Part shown: positions 1 through 10,702 of the stretch, in pieces
How the letters are laid out: each line of letters starts with the position of its first letter
Position numbering within the stretch: the stretch's first letter is position 1
Position numbers and translations under genes: made by a program
NCBI GenBank assembly: GCA_014058105.1
Contig: JACGCM010000440.1
Location: 3,720,001-3,784,000, forward strand
From: Kingdonia uniflora
Lineage: Eukaryota > Streptophyta > Magnoliopsida > Ranunculales > Circaeasteraceae
Reading direction: 5' to 3'
Length of the DNA: 64,000 nt
Notes under the pieces: generated by a model
The model's input: the letters and a program-made list of their open reading frames with translations, nothing else
Told to the model about the DNA's origin: nothing
Database searches by the model: none

Positions 1-235
1 AGCAATGACAATATTTTTAAGGTTTACCGCCGTGGAAACCAAATCTTCTTGATAATCTCCCTTGGGTCCTTACTGCGCTATTGTGAAGAATCTTTTATTT
101 TGTTTAAAAAGTTATTCGAAGGTTGGGTCCCCCATGTCTCCCATCCCTTCACTTGCGAGTGCCTTCTTCAATGCTTGACACCAAACCTCCTGCAACAAGT
201 CCTCATATTATAACAGACAATAGTATTAGAGCAAT

Positions 236-650
236 ATTATCAAATTCGACAATATTGTGTATCCAAAATTCCAATTACAGTCTCATAATTGTCGAACTCG
301 ACAATTATATATTGTCCAAGTGGAAATATATATTACCAATATTGTCGAATTCGACAATATGAAGATAGTAATCGTTGAATTCGACAACTATGACTTCAAA
401 CCATGCATTAAATAGAGCAATCTCAAATGGTACAATAGTTAGGAATATGTCATACCCATTCATTGTTATCTACTTCCAAAGTCGTCTTCCTCTCTTCTGA
501 ATTAACTCGTTTTTTATGTTGAAAAAAAAACTTCAACATTAGGATAAATAGACTTGGTATGTACATGAGCATTATCTAAATTGTCGAGTTCGACAATATT
601 TACCATGCACAACTCGAAATAAAATTCCTAATTGTCGAATTCGACAATAT
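236..650. repeat. Palindrome cluster A1 (ATTGTCGAATTCGACAAT family)
   Basis: Copies at 287-306 (centre GAACTC), 339-360 (a perfect 22-bp palindrome), 580-597 (AGTT centre) and 631-648 (AATT centre), with weaker ones near 236-256 and 373-388. The arms ATTGTCGA and TCGACAAT recur while flanks differ, so this is not a simple tandem repeat. Confidence 0.85.
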
Positions 651-2044
651 TCGATTTCAATAACATGATTTTGAAACCATGCATTACACAGAGCAATCTC
701 AAATATGTACAAGAGTTAGAAATAGGACATACCCATTCACTGTTATTTGCTTCTAAAGACTTCATCCTCTCTTCAACGTTAACCAACTTCTGTCACTGTA
801 AAAATATCCAACATTAGAATAAACATTGAAATCAACATTCCATATAATTCAGAAAGATGGACGGGGGAGTTTACGAGATGGTTAGTTTCCTCCGTATATC
901 TCGCTGCTTCTTTCATATACTTGGATGTCCAGATCATTATCTGTTCCAAATACATAAAGGAGATAAGCTATATAACTCCAGTTCATTTAAATGTAATTTT
1001 GGGTACTACATTTGATTTTGAGCAGGGGTGAACATATATTGAGTATGAAATCCAAAATGAATAGTACATCTGATTTTGGGATAATCAAACACAAACTCCA
1101 TTCCACTAACTAAAAAATTTGTATACAAAATGAACCCCCAAAATGAAACTTAAATTCACTATTATCAAAACACTAAATTCGTACACAAAATTAAGTTTTA
1201 ATTCACTATTATCAAACACACAACTCCAATTCACTAACTTCAATTAATTTCATTCATTTTGAATGACTTACAAAATCTTCTTTCGCAATCAACTTCTTCT
1301 TAATATTATCATGTGCAGCCAACAAGTCCTCATACTTTTTTGCTAGGGTTGTTCCTGACACAGGCTGATGTGATTGTAGCACAGCAAGCTATTCAAAACA
1401 TGAGCACAAGAATAATGTTACCAGACTTACAAATAAGTGACAAATAATTAAATATTATTAAATTTTGGTAAACTCACAGGTGTAGCTGGAGGAAGTTGCA
1501 AGTCTATCTGCTCTATCAAAAACGCATTTACCACTTTTAGTGACTCAATCTCTTTACACTGTACACATTAGGGACAAAATAATTACGCTAGATGCAAGAA
1601 TGATTAATGAAAGACTATAAGTAATAAGAGGTTAGAGTTACTCAACACTATTACCTTTGTATTAAACTCATTATCTTTTTATTCAACTCAACAAATAAGC
1701 TTGATTACAGTCTTCAAGGCCAAATTTTTGCCTTAGCTCTGCCTCCAAACTTGAATTTTTTTCCTCCAAATTTTTGTACTCCAATATCTACAAACATAAA
1801 TTTGACAAGGAAAATCAGGATTTTGACAAAAACAAACAATGGATGCGATAATTACATCTGCCTAAGACCTTACCTTCGCATCTAACTGCCTTGGAAGATC
1901 TACGAACTCTAGTGTACATTGCTCGTCAACTACACGCTTTAGTTCAATCTTCGCCTTCATTTGTTCAATGGTTTCTTTAAGCATATCACATTTACTTGTC
2001 TGAGGTTAAATTGATATAAAATATTTAGATTAGTTTTTATGTTT

Positions 2045-2206
2045 TTGTCCAAATCGACAATAATATTATGTAATTGCCGAGTTCGACAATAATACATATA
2101 TGACAGTTTTCAGAATAACTGTGAAAATTGTCGAAAAATTGTTGAATTCGACCATTTACATTTGTTCACTTGCACATACACTGTAATAGTTGTCGAACTC
2201 GATAAT
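2045..2206. repeat. Palindrome cluster A2, in an intron of the PMD gene
   Basis: Four diverged copies at 2045-2060, 2073-2090 (ATTGCCGAGTTCGACAAT), 2138-2155 and 2188-2206. They fall between coding-like exons of the PMD gene, not inside them. Confidence 0.75.
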
Positions 2207-3073
2207 TACTTATACTAATAACTATAGATAAAAACTAACATTATGTACAACTAAAGATAGGTATGACTGACCTTCTCTTTGAGGGCCTCTCTTAGATTTA
2301 TATTGGCTTCAGACTATTTCTCTTTATCCTCCTTGAGCTTCTGAAGCTGGTCATTTAGGTTTATATTTGGAGACCGACTAGAGTGCTCATGATGCTACAA
2401 AAATGGTAATTCATGTAAACAAAATATTAGACACTAAAAAATTTATAGTGTAAATAATATAAGGGAAGTGAGATAAAAATAGTGTTAACATGTACTAATC
2501 GATGAATCATATTGTTCAGCAATATCTTTAGATTGGTGTACGGGGGTATCACCATGCTCATTGACACTGGCAGGCTTCCTTTGATGAATTCCAGAATCAT
2601 CTGCAGCCTGGTCAACAGTAATCGGGCAGATCGTAGTCCACGAGACAGAGGCAAACCACTCCAAGTATGCCTCTGTACATACTAGAGGTTCCTCACGTAC
2701 CCTCCGCCCCCTATCAGCTTTCTTCAAAACGAACTCCTTCTACTTTTGGCTAGAGAAGCAATCAACCCACTCATACTTAGGGCTGAATTTCTTCGCCACT
2801 TTTGCGTTCCATAGGTCGAAAACCTCTGTCAATAGTCGCTTTGTGGGGATGCCTTATTCCCGATTGAACTGCCGCACAACTCTATTTAGGTAGTAGGGCT
2901 GAACATGATCTGGATTTGCTAATGTCCCATAGAAAAAGTTGACCTCCATGAATGCATGTGGGGAATCCCTTTTATCTCTGTATAGGTCCCATACAACCTA
3001 CATGGAAAATAAATCAAATTTATTTTGCACCATTATCTCTGTATGTGTGGACCAGATAATCTTGAGATGGAAT

Positions 3074-3316
3074 ATTGTCGAAATCGACAATTTCCCATGT
3101 TCATTTCAACAATGTTGTATATTCGTTTTCAAAGGAATTTGAATAATTATCGAAATCGACAATATTAGATGTACTTAATAAATATACTTAATCAATATTG
3201 TTGATTTCGACAATGTTGTATATTCACTTTCAAAGGAAATTGAATAATTGTCGAATTCGACAATATTTGATTTACTTAGTAGATATACTTAATCAATTTT
3301 TTTGAATTCGATAATT
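3074..3316. repeat. Palindrome cluster A3, in an intron of the PMD gene
   Basis: Copies at 3074-3091 (AAAT centre), 3146-3163, 3196-3213, 3247-3264 (perfect AATT centre) and a weak one near 3300-3316. Spacing is 50-72 bp. A loose repeat containing TTTCAAAGGAA and GAATAATT surrounds three of them. Confidence 0.8.
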
Positions 3317-4878
3317 TTGAAGCAGTGTAGAAGGGTAATGAACTTACATCCTCAAGTTTGTAGTTGTCCAATGCCTCCCTAAAATTGAGCAAAGCTGTAC
3401 CACCATATCTATCCGTAACAGATACGTCATATTTCCAACAAGTACAGTGCTTGTATGCATCGGAGTCCATCTCCTTGGGGATCCCACCAAGCTTTGGGAA
3501 ATGTGCAAATATCCCTGACTACATGTATATAGATAAACAAAATAAAATTAGTAGAGGTTGAAGCCATATCTAAAAAACAGTTACATAAATGAGTTCAGAA
3601 TCACCTCGAGTAGCGTGGTACAATATGCAAATTGTCTCGCATCATCTCGAGATGCTGCACCCAAATTGTAATACATGTGGGCCAGAACTGTTGATCCCCA
3701 TGGCCACTTCTTTGCCACCTTATCCTTGGCAAACAGGACAAGGTAGCGTGCGCTGACGTCTGTTCCCTTTTTCGTGGGAAATAAGAAAAACCCAAGGACG
3801 TACAATATATATACACGAGCAACAAACCTCGTTGTTAGCCCTTTCTTCTTTTAGGCAGCTGCAGCGGTACCGTCACTGAGAACCTTCTCTAACTTGTATG
3901 CATAGTGAGACTTAAGTTTCTTCAGTGATAATGAATTCCCAGCACCCCCAGCTTTCAAAGATTTGAAAGCTTTTAAATCCTGCAGAAAGTTGTTCTCGAA
4001 AACCTCAAGAATCGTTGGGAATCCCCAGGTACCACCAATGACCGTGGCATCACCATCTGCAGGCAACCCAAATAATTGCTCCACATCATCCAGAGTTGGA
4101 GTCATCTCTCCCCATTTGAAGTGGAAAATATTAGTTTCCGGCTGCCAACGCTAGACAAAAGCAACAGTGAGGGCAGAGTTATAATAATTATAGGATATGG
4201 CCCCAATCCTATCCAAACCTTTCAACTTTACGAAATCTTAGACCACTTGTGGTTCATTTCTAAGGTCCCACGTAGACTGGTAATGATGAACACGAATGGG
4301 AAGCTTCTCCTAAATAATAATAGTGATTATGCCAACAAAATGTAACTATAAATAACAGGAATAACAGAACATAATTAAATAAGAGATTCTATTAAATAAT
4401 ATACCTGCCCTAGCGCGATCGACCTCGCTCTATGGAACCTGAAGCTCCTCAGTAGGCTTTTATCACTATGGCATACGTCGTCGTTGCTTGTAGCCCCCTA
4501 ACCTTCAGAATACCCCCAAAAAATAGGAATATTTTCATCAAAATCAGAGTAAACATTTGGGAGCGGTGGTTGAGCTCCCAAACCAGCTTGAGTAGACTCA
4601 ATGTCAAATTCTGAACCCCAGGGAATATTCACACCTTCGGCAGACTCAGTTGGAATATTCACACCTTTACAAATACCCTCATTTGCACTGCCAACAGTGT
4701 TTGGAGGAACGACTGTGCTTGGGTCAATAGTTTTTCTCTTTCTCTTATATATAAGTAGATCTCCTTCTCTAGCCAACTCTCTTTTTCGTCTATTAGAAGC
4801 GGTCGGAGGCACTTTCTCATTCATTGTGTACCTGCACATAATTTATTACTCAAAGGATTAGTAAAATTGCACTTGGTA

Positions 4879-5540
4879 ATTGTCGAGTTCGACAATATTA
4901 TATAAACATAAGTCCAACTGAATTTGGTAAATTGTCGAATTCGACAATACTCTATTTCAATAGCTACAAGTTATATGTAACTATTGTCGAATTCGACAAT
5001 TAGACTTATAAACAAGTATAATCAAAAAATGTTGTGAACAATGTTAATTCAATATTGCCGAATTCAATAATATTATGCAACCATAACAATATTTACACTG
5101 CTAAATTGCCGAATTCGACAATACTAAATGTGCCTTACTCAATCTCACTTCAATATTCCCAATTTCGACAATTCTTCAATGTACTTTAGGTTACCTATAG
5201 CTTACACTTCAACTAAAAATAGGTATAACAACATTTACACTGCTAAATTATCGAATTCGATAATACTAAATGTGCCCTACTCAATCTCACTTCAATATTC
5301 CCAATTTTGACAATTCTTCAATGTACTTTAGGTTACCTAGGTCAAATATTTACGAATCGACAATCCTAGATGTTAATAACTCAAATTTAAAGTTTAATTT
5401 TAGTTATTTAGGTCAAATATTGACGATTTCGACAATATTTGACAGTTTCAATACCAAATTGCATTACACAAAGGGGTAGACGAAGAATAGACAACAATTT
5501 GACATGATAATGGGATTTATCTTGAAGTTGTCGAATTCCA
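4879..5540. repeat. Palindrome cluster A4, upstream of the PMD start codon
   Basis: Copies at 4879-4896, 4931-4948 and 4983-5000 lie exactly 52 bp apart. Others are at 5054-5071, 5105-5122, 5247-5264 and 5418-5435, with half-copies near 5149-5172, 5345-5364 and 5526-5540. This is the 5' non-coding region (or a 5' leader intron) of the minus-strand PMD gene. Confidence 0.85.
5083..5339. repeat. Direct duplication of about 115 bp (5083-5197 and 5225-5339)
   Basis: The two copies lie 142 bp apart and are nearly identical. The main differences fall in the palindrome each copy carries: ATTGCCGAATTCGACAAT in the first and ATTATCGAATTCGATAAT in the second. Confidence 0.85.
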
Positions 5541-5639
5541 CTATCAAACCACTCCCAACCTCTGTTGCTCCAAAAGGAATGGATAATGTCTTCTAAGGGT
5601 TAAATTCAATGTGTATTTTCTCTTCGAACGACAGTCTCA

Positions 5640-5860
5640 GTCTCTAATAACGAGAGAGTGAGAGAGAGAGAGTGAAAGTGAGAAGGAGGGAGAGAGAGAG
5701 AGTGAGTGAGGGAGAGAGAGATAAAGTGAGTAAGGGAGACAGAGTGAGAAAGATACTCGAACTATTCGTGAGAGTGAGAGTGATAGAGTGGTAGTGGGAG
5801 AAAGAGGGAAATTTGGTTTGCTTGGAGAAAGAGGGAGAGTGGGAGAGAGAGAGAAAAAAA
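5640..5860. repeat. GA-rich simple sequence in the MULE A subterminal region
   Basis: Long runs of GAGAGA with GTGA interruptions. Similar GA/CT-rich tracts lie at both ends of element B (about 6440-6600 and 8400-8560) and at the left end of C (about 46985-47115), so this is probably a family property. Open frames across it are low-complexity artefacts. Confidence 0.8.
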
Positions 5861-6043
5861 ATTTCAAATGTGAGTGACGGCTGGATTTGAAAAGAAAGGG
5901 AAATGTGAGTGACGGCTAGAGAGAGTGGGGCAGGTAGGACCCCCTAATTTTCCACCTCAAATCCCAAATTTTGAGAGCCACTCATCTCTATTAGATGAGT
6001 GGTTGTGGTTGAGTGAGACTTGAGTGTCTCTAAATCCGCTCCC

Positions 6044-6316
6044 AAAATTAAATATAGTAGAAAATGCCACAAACAAAGCCATAAGAGAAGGGATAACAAC
6101 AACTGTAACACCTCTACTCCACCGCCAACATCGTCCCAACCTTATCCACCTTCCATATATAAATGTAGGGTTTTGTATGTATCTTAAAATGGCTTGGTGC
6201 CAAATGAAAATGCAATCGATTCTGATTCCATTTATATTGCCACCAACCCATACATTAAAATTGGTGACCGTGACCGACCAATCTTCTAAACACTGCTTGA
6301 GGGAGCTTTAACAGAT
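6044..6316. other. Spacer between MULE A and MULE B
   Basis: A 273-bp stretch between two MULE ends. I see no convincing gene in it. It is probably original intergenic DNA or an older repeat. Confidence 0.5.
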
Positions 6317-6440
6317 GGGAGAAGATTTAGAAACACTCAAAAATGAGACACTAAACTCTCACTCAATAGTAACCACTCATCTCTATTAGATGAGTAGCTC
6401 CTAAAATTGGGAGTTGTTATATAGGAAAATGAGGTGGAAA
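6317..6440 (+). repeat. Left TIR of MULE B
   Basis: Inverted relative to 8566-8701. It contains the hairpin CCACTCATCT-CTATT-AGATGAGTAG at 6373-6397 and ends inward at TAGGAAAATGAGGTGGAA. Confidence 0.75.
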
Positions 6441-7033
6441 TGATGTGTCCCTCTCTCTCTTTCTCTATTGATGTGTCTCTCTCCCTCTATTATTACTTTG
6501 TTTTGAATTATAGAACATACTCTCACTATCCCAGTCTCACTCTCTTTCTCTCTTTCTCTCTAAAAGACCAATCCCTCTCTCTCTCTATGACTGCCATTAG
6601 AGAAGAAAGAAAAGTCGATTTCTCTAAAAAATTGATCTTTATGCAACTGGTTTGGTGGTAATCATAGTTTGAATATCTCTTTCTAATTCAGGCAAATTCA
6701 GTGGTGAACAAAAGCGAATCTCTAAAATTGAGGCCGATTGCTCTTTGTCTCTACATTTTGTTCTCACCGAAGAACTATTTATACATTTTAAAGTCTCGCT
6801 CTCCACCTATCAATTCACCACCTTCATAGATCGATTTTGGTTCTTATGTGTTTCATTTTTTTTCTTGGTTTCGTCGGCTTCATAGATCGATTGCGATTTT
6901 AGTTTTCGGCTCTCTAATTCGTCGGCTTCAAGAAACTAGTACAACACCGGAGAGTAATTTTTTGTTCTTTTGCGGTTATTACCCTTCTTTTCTACAGTGA
7001 AAACGAATTTATGTAGGCTAACAAATTGGCAGT

Positions 7034-7330
7034 AGTTATCAATGAAATTGTCGAACCCGACAATAACGAAAACAATATTGGATGCTAGTTATCAATGAAA
7101 TTGTCGAAGCCGACAATAACGAAAACAATATTGGATGCTCAATAACAATGAAATTGTCGATCCTGACAATAATGAAAACAATATTAGATGCTCATTATCA
7201 ATGAAATTGTCGAACCCGACAATAACGAAGACAATATTGGATGCTCATTATCAATGAAATTGTCGAACACGACAATAACGAAAACAATATTGGATGCTCA
7301 TTATAATGAAAACAATATTAGATGCTCATT
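7034..7330. repeat. 53-bp tandem array carrying palindromes, MULE B
   Basis: Palindrome cores begin at 7047, 7100, 7153, 7206 and 7259, exactly 53 bp apart, followed by a truncated unit. Each unit reads roughly TTATCAATGA, then ATTGTCGAACCCGACAAT, then AACGAAAACAATATTGG. Centres vary (AACCCG, AAGCCG, ATCCTG, AACACG) while the outer arms stay constant. Confidence 0.9.
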
Positions 7331-7339
7331 ATCAATGAA

Positions 7340-7845
7340 ATTGTCGAACCCGACAATATATGGATGGGTAAATTGTCGAAATCGACAATATATAGCAACT
7401 CTCAACAATAATTGTTAAAGATAGCTAGCCCATAATCAATGACGCATGTGCCCTTGTTTGTCTAAAAAATTACTTAGAAGATTAAGTCAATGACGCATGT
7501 GCCCTTGTTCGTTAAGAAATTACTTATAAGATTTAGTCAATGACGCATGTGCCCTTGGTGGGATATTATTATATATGGTTCGATTTACATTATTGTCGAA
7601 ATCGACAATGGGTAAATTGTCGAAATCGATAATATATGAATGGGTAAATTGTCGATCATAAGTATTGTTGAAATCGATAATATATGGACAATATTAGATG
7701 CTCATTATCAATGAAATTGTCGAACCCGACAATATATGGATGGGCAAATTGTCGAAATCGACAATATATTGATAGGTAAATTGTCGAAATCGACAATATA
7801 TGAATGGGTAAATTATCGATCATAAGTATTGTCGAACCCGACAAT
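7340..7845. repeat. Second palindrome cluster of MULE B
   Basis: Cores at 7340-7357, 7372-7389, 7592-7609, 7616-7633, 7664-7681, 7716-7733, 7748-7765, 7780-7797 and 7828-7845. Most have the centre AAAT or AACC. Several are spaced by 32 bp (7716, 7748, 7780) with a shared linker like ATATGGATGGGTAA. Confidence 0.85.
7437..7557. repeat. 50-bp tandem repeat, 2.4 copies, MULE B
   Basis: TCAATGACGCATGTGCCCTT starts at 7437, 7487 and 7537. It separates the two palindrome clusters and contains no palindrome core itself. Confidence 0.85.
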
Positions 7846-8565
7846 AACGAAAACAATATGATATTTACCGGCAATGACATACAAGGAAAAAAAACTCAGT
7901 CTGTTGGATTCTTCAACATCAACATAAAAAAATATAATTCATAAAAGGGGTTCCAATATTCTTTTACATAGACAGTAAAACCCAAAATGAAAACTCCAAA
8001 CAATACTTTTGATCTTCAAGGTCTCGTCTTCGCCAGTTCAACAAGATAATGGTGTATAAGAAATTCTTGATCACCGCTATAATCGACAAACTTAAATACC
8101 ACAAAATGTCGATTTGGTAGATGATGCCCAATACGATTTTTGCTCTAGCGGTGTTAATCTTCGTACCTTTGCAGTAAATTTTGACGAAAAAAAAAAAAAC
8201 CAAATTCGCAGTAATTACTCTTTGATCTTGCAGTAACACAATCGATCAGAAAGACGTCTTTTTTAGAGAGAGACGCTTCAAAACCAATCGTTCTTGACTA
8301 ATTTTCCCTAAATTGAGACAGAGTTTTTGATTTCTTGATCGATTTATGGTTCTTCACTAAGAGAGGAACAAAGAACAAAAGTCAGATCTAAGCAATTCCA
8401 TGCGAGAAAGAGAGAGAGAGAGGAAAAAAAGAGATGAGCTTTGATTTATGAGATAGAGAGAAGAAAGAGAGAGTGATATGAGTGATTTTGAATTTCAAAT
8501 TTGTGAGAGAATGATGTCTGCTGCCAGCTGTTAGAGGGATGAGAGAGAGAGAGAGTGGGGTAGGT

Positions 8566-8701
8566 AGGACCCATGGTTTTCAACCTCATTTCCCTATATA
8601 GAAAAACCCAATTTTGAGAACCACTTATCTAATAGAGATGAGTGGTTGTAGTTGAGTGAGTCTTGAGTGTTTGAAACTTGAGTGTCTCTAAATCCTCTCC
8701 C
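8566..8701 (-). repeat. Right TIR of MULE B
   Basis: Contains the hairpin CCACTTATCT-AATAG-AGATGAGTGG at 8621-8645. It closely resembles the right end of element A (about 5930-6043), with a short partial duplication of the CTTGAGTGT block. Confidence 0.75.
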
Positions 8702-8891
8702 TTCAGAGATCGAATTCATTAACGGATCTAGTAAAATGCAATGAACCCCCACCCCTAATCCTAAATCATTCGGATACCGGGTTTTATCCGCTCCATCAAC
8801 TGCCCTAACTCTAAAATCTTGTAATTTTCAAACTCTCAAGTCTTAATTTGAGCTCAAAAAGAGCACCAAAAGAACCAGAGAGAGAGAGAAG

Positions 8892-10702
8892 ATGACGAGG
8901 AAGAATCAGCAGGGGAAGAAGGGAAAGTATTCGAGTAAGAAAATACCAATGCCAAACATCCCTGAAGACAGCGGTATTCGAATTACTCAAATTCTCGAAG
9001 AGTTTCGTGACGGTCCGGAACAAGGTTTGTTCAATTCATCCCTTTCTGTTTCTATCGATTTCGATACAATTAAGTGTCTGGGGTGCTTTGTTTAGCTCAG
9101 TGACATAATGGAGTTTGTTTGAATTTGTATGTTTTAGTGCAAATTCGGTTTATTTGGTCATAATCGCAAGCTCTGTTCGACGATAAGTTCTCTCTTTTTT
9201 TTAAGTGTTTGGGAGCTCATTGTTGATTTTCAAGCAAAATGGTTATTTAGAATGAGATAAAATGAAGAATTTGTTATGTGGGAGTTCATTGTGGCATCTG
9301 TAATTGTAGTTAGTGTTCAGTGACTTTAGTTTAGGGAGAGGTGTAATGGCGTAATTGATAGTAGATGTTAGGAAATCTAAAATGTGTGTTCCATGTGCTA
9401 TTGACTTATGTAGTAGAGAAATCATCATTGAACTTAAGGTTCATTCAGTAGGAAGCTCTTATAGATGTCATTATGACTTTCTCCAATAAATGCTTCTCTT
9501 GCAGTGCACAAGTTTGAAGGTGACCTAACAAAAACTGAACGGGCTGCAGTGCATGCGCTCTGCCAGAGAATGGGTATGCTGTCAAAAAGCACCGGGTGAG
9601 TTAAAGTTTGTTATATTTCGTTTTCATCTGGCTATGCATGCTATGCTAGGTTGAGCTGCTAAATATAAATGAGGACCCTGATCATGTGGCTGCACGTGCG
9701 ACACCCATTTTAATCCTTCACTCTTGTTGGGAGAAACATAATCCACCCTTATTAGTATCTCCAGGCCAGGTCATATGGGAGGCAAGAGAAAAAAATGGTT
9801 TGATGCTGAGCAGGGGCGGATTTAGGGGGGGGGGGGGGTTGGGGGGTATGTATATAATTTTTTTTTTTTTTTAAATATGTATATTTTTCTTTGTTTTAAT
9901 GACATCAAGGAAAGTTAGCTCAACTGGTAAAGTAAGGTTCAATTCTTGGTATCATCAAATAAGAACTTTATTTTGATAATATTTTCACCTAAGCTGATCA
10001 TGTCATGTTATATTTGATTAAATTTTAAGCTTAAAATACCGTTAAATGACCAATTTTTTTTTTGAGGGCTCCGCTACCAAACCCCCCAATACCCTAATAT
10101 AATTCATCATAATACCTTCGCCCCCCCAAACATGAAATCCTGGCCCCGCCCCTGATGCCGAGCCTAATGCAGAGAGATGCATGAGGATTGACATCAACCA
10201 ATTATTTTTGATACTTGTTTTAATAGATTTGAATTACTGATTAATTCTATCAGGGAGGCAATTAGGATGTTTCAAGAAACTTACACTTTTTTGTCTCATG
10301 TTGAGAAGCAAGCTAAGACATGGTTGCTTAGGCATATAAACGAGTATGTTGACATTTTCAGGATTTAATTTTTCTCGAGTGTCAACTTTGAACAGGAGTG
10401 CTAGTCAACGACGAGTTTCTGTTTACAAACCTAAAAACACGAGGCAGGGTACTACCAATGAAGAAAAAACTGTCACCCAGTTGTCATTTTCAGAAGAAAC
10501 AAAGATTGTTTTACTTGAATTGTTTACACGCTATCCTCCTGAGAATGGAGAAAAAAGTGAAGAAATGTCCCTAAATCATATTAAAGACACACATAATACC
10601 AATGATGAATCTTTCTCAAAGCGATCAATGAGCAAAGTTGAAATTTCAAAGAAGGTGGCATCACTGGCTTCTAGAATGAAAAGCACGCCACAACTGAGAC
10701 AG
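8892..10702 (+). CDS. Helicase exons 1-3: R3H domain and linker
   Basis: Exon 1 begins with a lysine-rich stretch then [13 protein letters not shown]. Exon 2 continues with [20 protein letters not shown] and exon 3 with SQRRVSVYK. Together they form an R3H single-stranded nucleic-acid-binding fold with the R and H residues of ERAAVH. Phases are 1 and 2, completed across the junctions (CAA G/TG and ACC GG/G). The rest of exon 3 is a polar linker ending in PQLRQ. Confidence 0.9.

Larger units (their letters stand above)
390..4824 (-). pseudogene. Plant mobile domain (PMD) protein with C-terminal coiled coil, decayed
   Basis: Read on the minus strand from an ATG at 4822-4824. The first exon (to about 4405) is basic then acidic. 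The next (about 4376-3595) holds the PMD core: the phrase MTPTLDDVEQLFGLPADGD followed by ARYLVLFA and GSTVLAHMYYNLG, as in plant mobile domain (aminotransferase-like) proteins. Further PMD exons lie near 3510-3340 and 3000-2490. Downstream exons near 2395-2270, 2000-1870, 1795-1680, 1570-1490 and 960-890 read as charged coiled coil, and two similar exons (about 770-735 and 515-455) repeat the pattern VNxEERK. Apparent in-frame stops lie at 4498-4500, 4238-4240, 4151-4153, 3851-3853, 2854-2856, 2740-2742 and 2314-2316, so the copy is probably not functional. Exon borders are my reading of splice-like sites and are approximate. The family is linked to transposons and, through MAIL1/MAIN in Arabidopsis, to silencing; its role here is unknown. 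Confidence 0.7.
1..6043. mobile_element. Mutator-like element A (right part), carrying a PMD gene
   Basis: The right end at about 5880-6043 closely matches the right TIR of element B: a GTAGGACC block, a hairpin at 5978-6002, then GTGTCTCTAAATCC and a terminal CTCCC. The matching left end (GGGAG plus GGATTTAG) is not found, so the element probably starts before the window. Inside are a minus-strand PMD/coiled-coil gene, a GA-rich subterminal stretch at 5640-5860, and about 21 short palindromes in introns and flanks. PMD genes are known cargo of plant MULEs. Element assignment rests on TIR similarity to B; no transposase is visible in this part. Confidence 0.65.
6317..8701. mobile_element. Mutator-like element B, non-coding, 2385 bp
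   Basis: The left end (GGGAGAAGATTTAGAAACAC) and the right end (ending AAATCCTCTCCC) are inverted copies, and both continue inward with a hairpin and a CCTCATTTCC-type block. The flanking 9-mers TTAACAGAT (6308-6316) and TTCAGAGAT (8702-8710) match at 7 of 9 positions, as expected for an aged Mutator target duplication. No coding region is visible. The centre holds a 53-bp tandem array, a 50-bp repeat and 14 palindromes. The right end lies 190 bp upstream of the helicase start codon, so the element may supply part of that promoter or leader. Confidence 0.8.

Noticed and set aside
5637..5867. Minus-strand Ser/Leu/Pro-rich open frame
   Set aside because: It is a low-complexity translation of the GA-rich tract.
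7034..7845. CRISPR-like look of the regularly spaced palindromes
   Set aside because: Spacers between cores are themselves repeated, the host is a plant, and the array sits inside a MULE with TIRs. It is tandem repeat DNA.
9913..9946. A tRNA gene
   Set aside because: A- and B-box-like words are only 8 nt apart and no cloverleaf or anticodon arm can be drawn.
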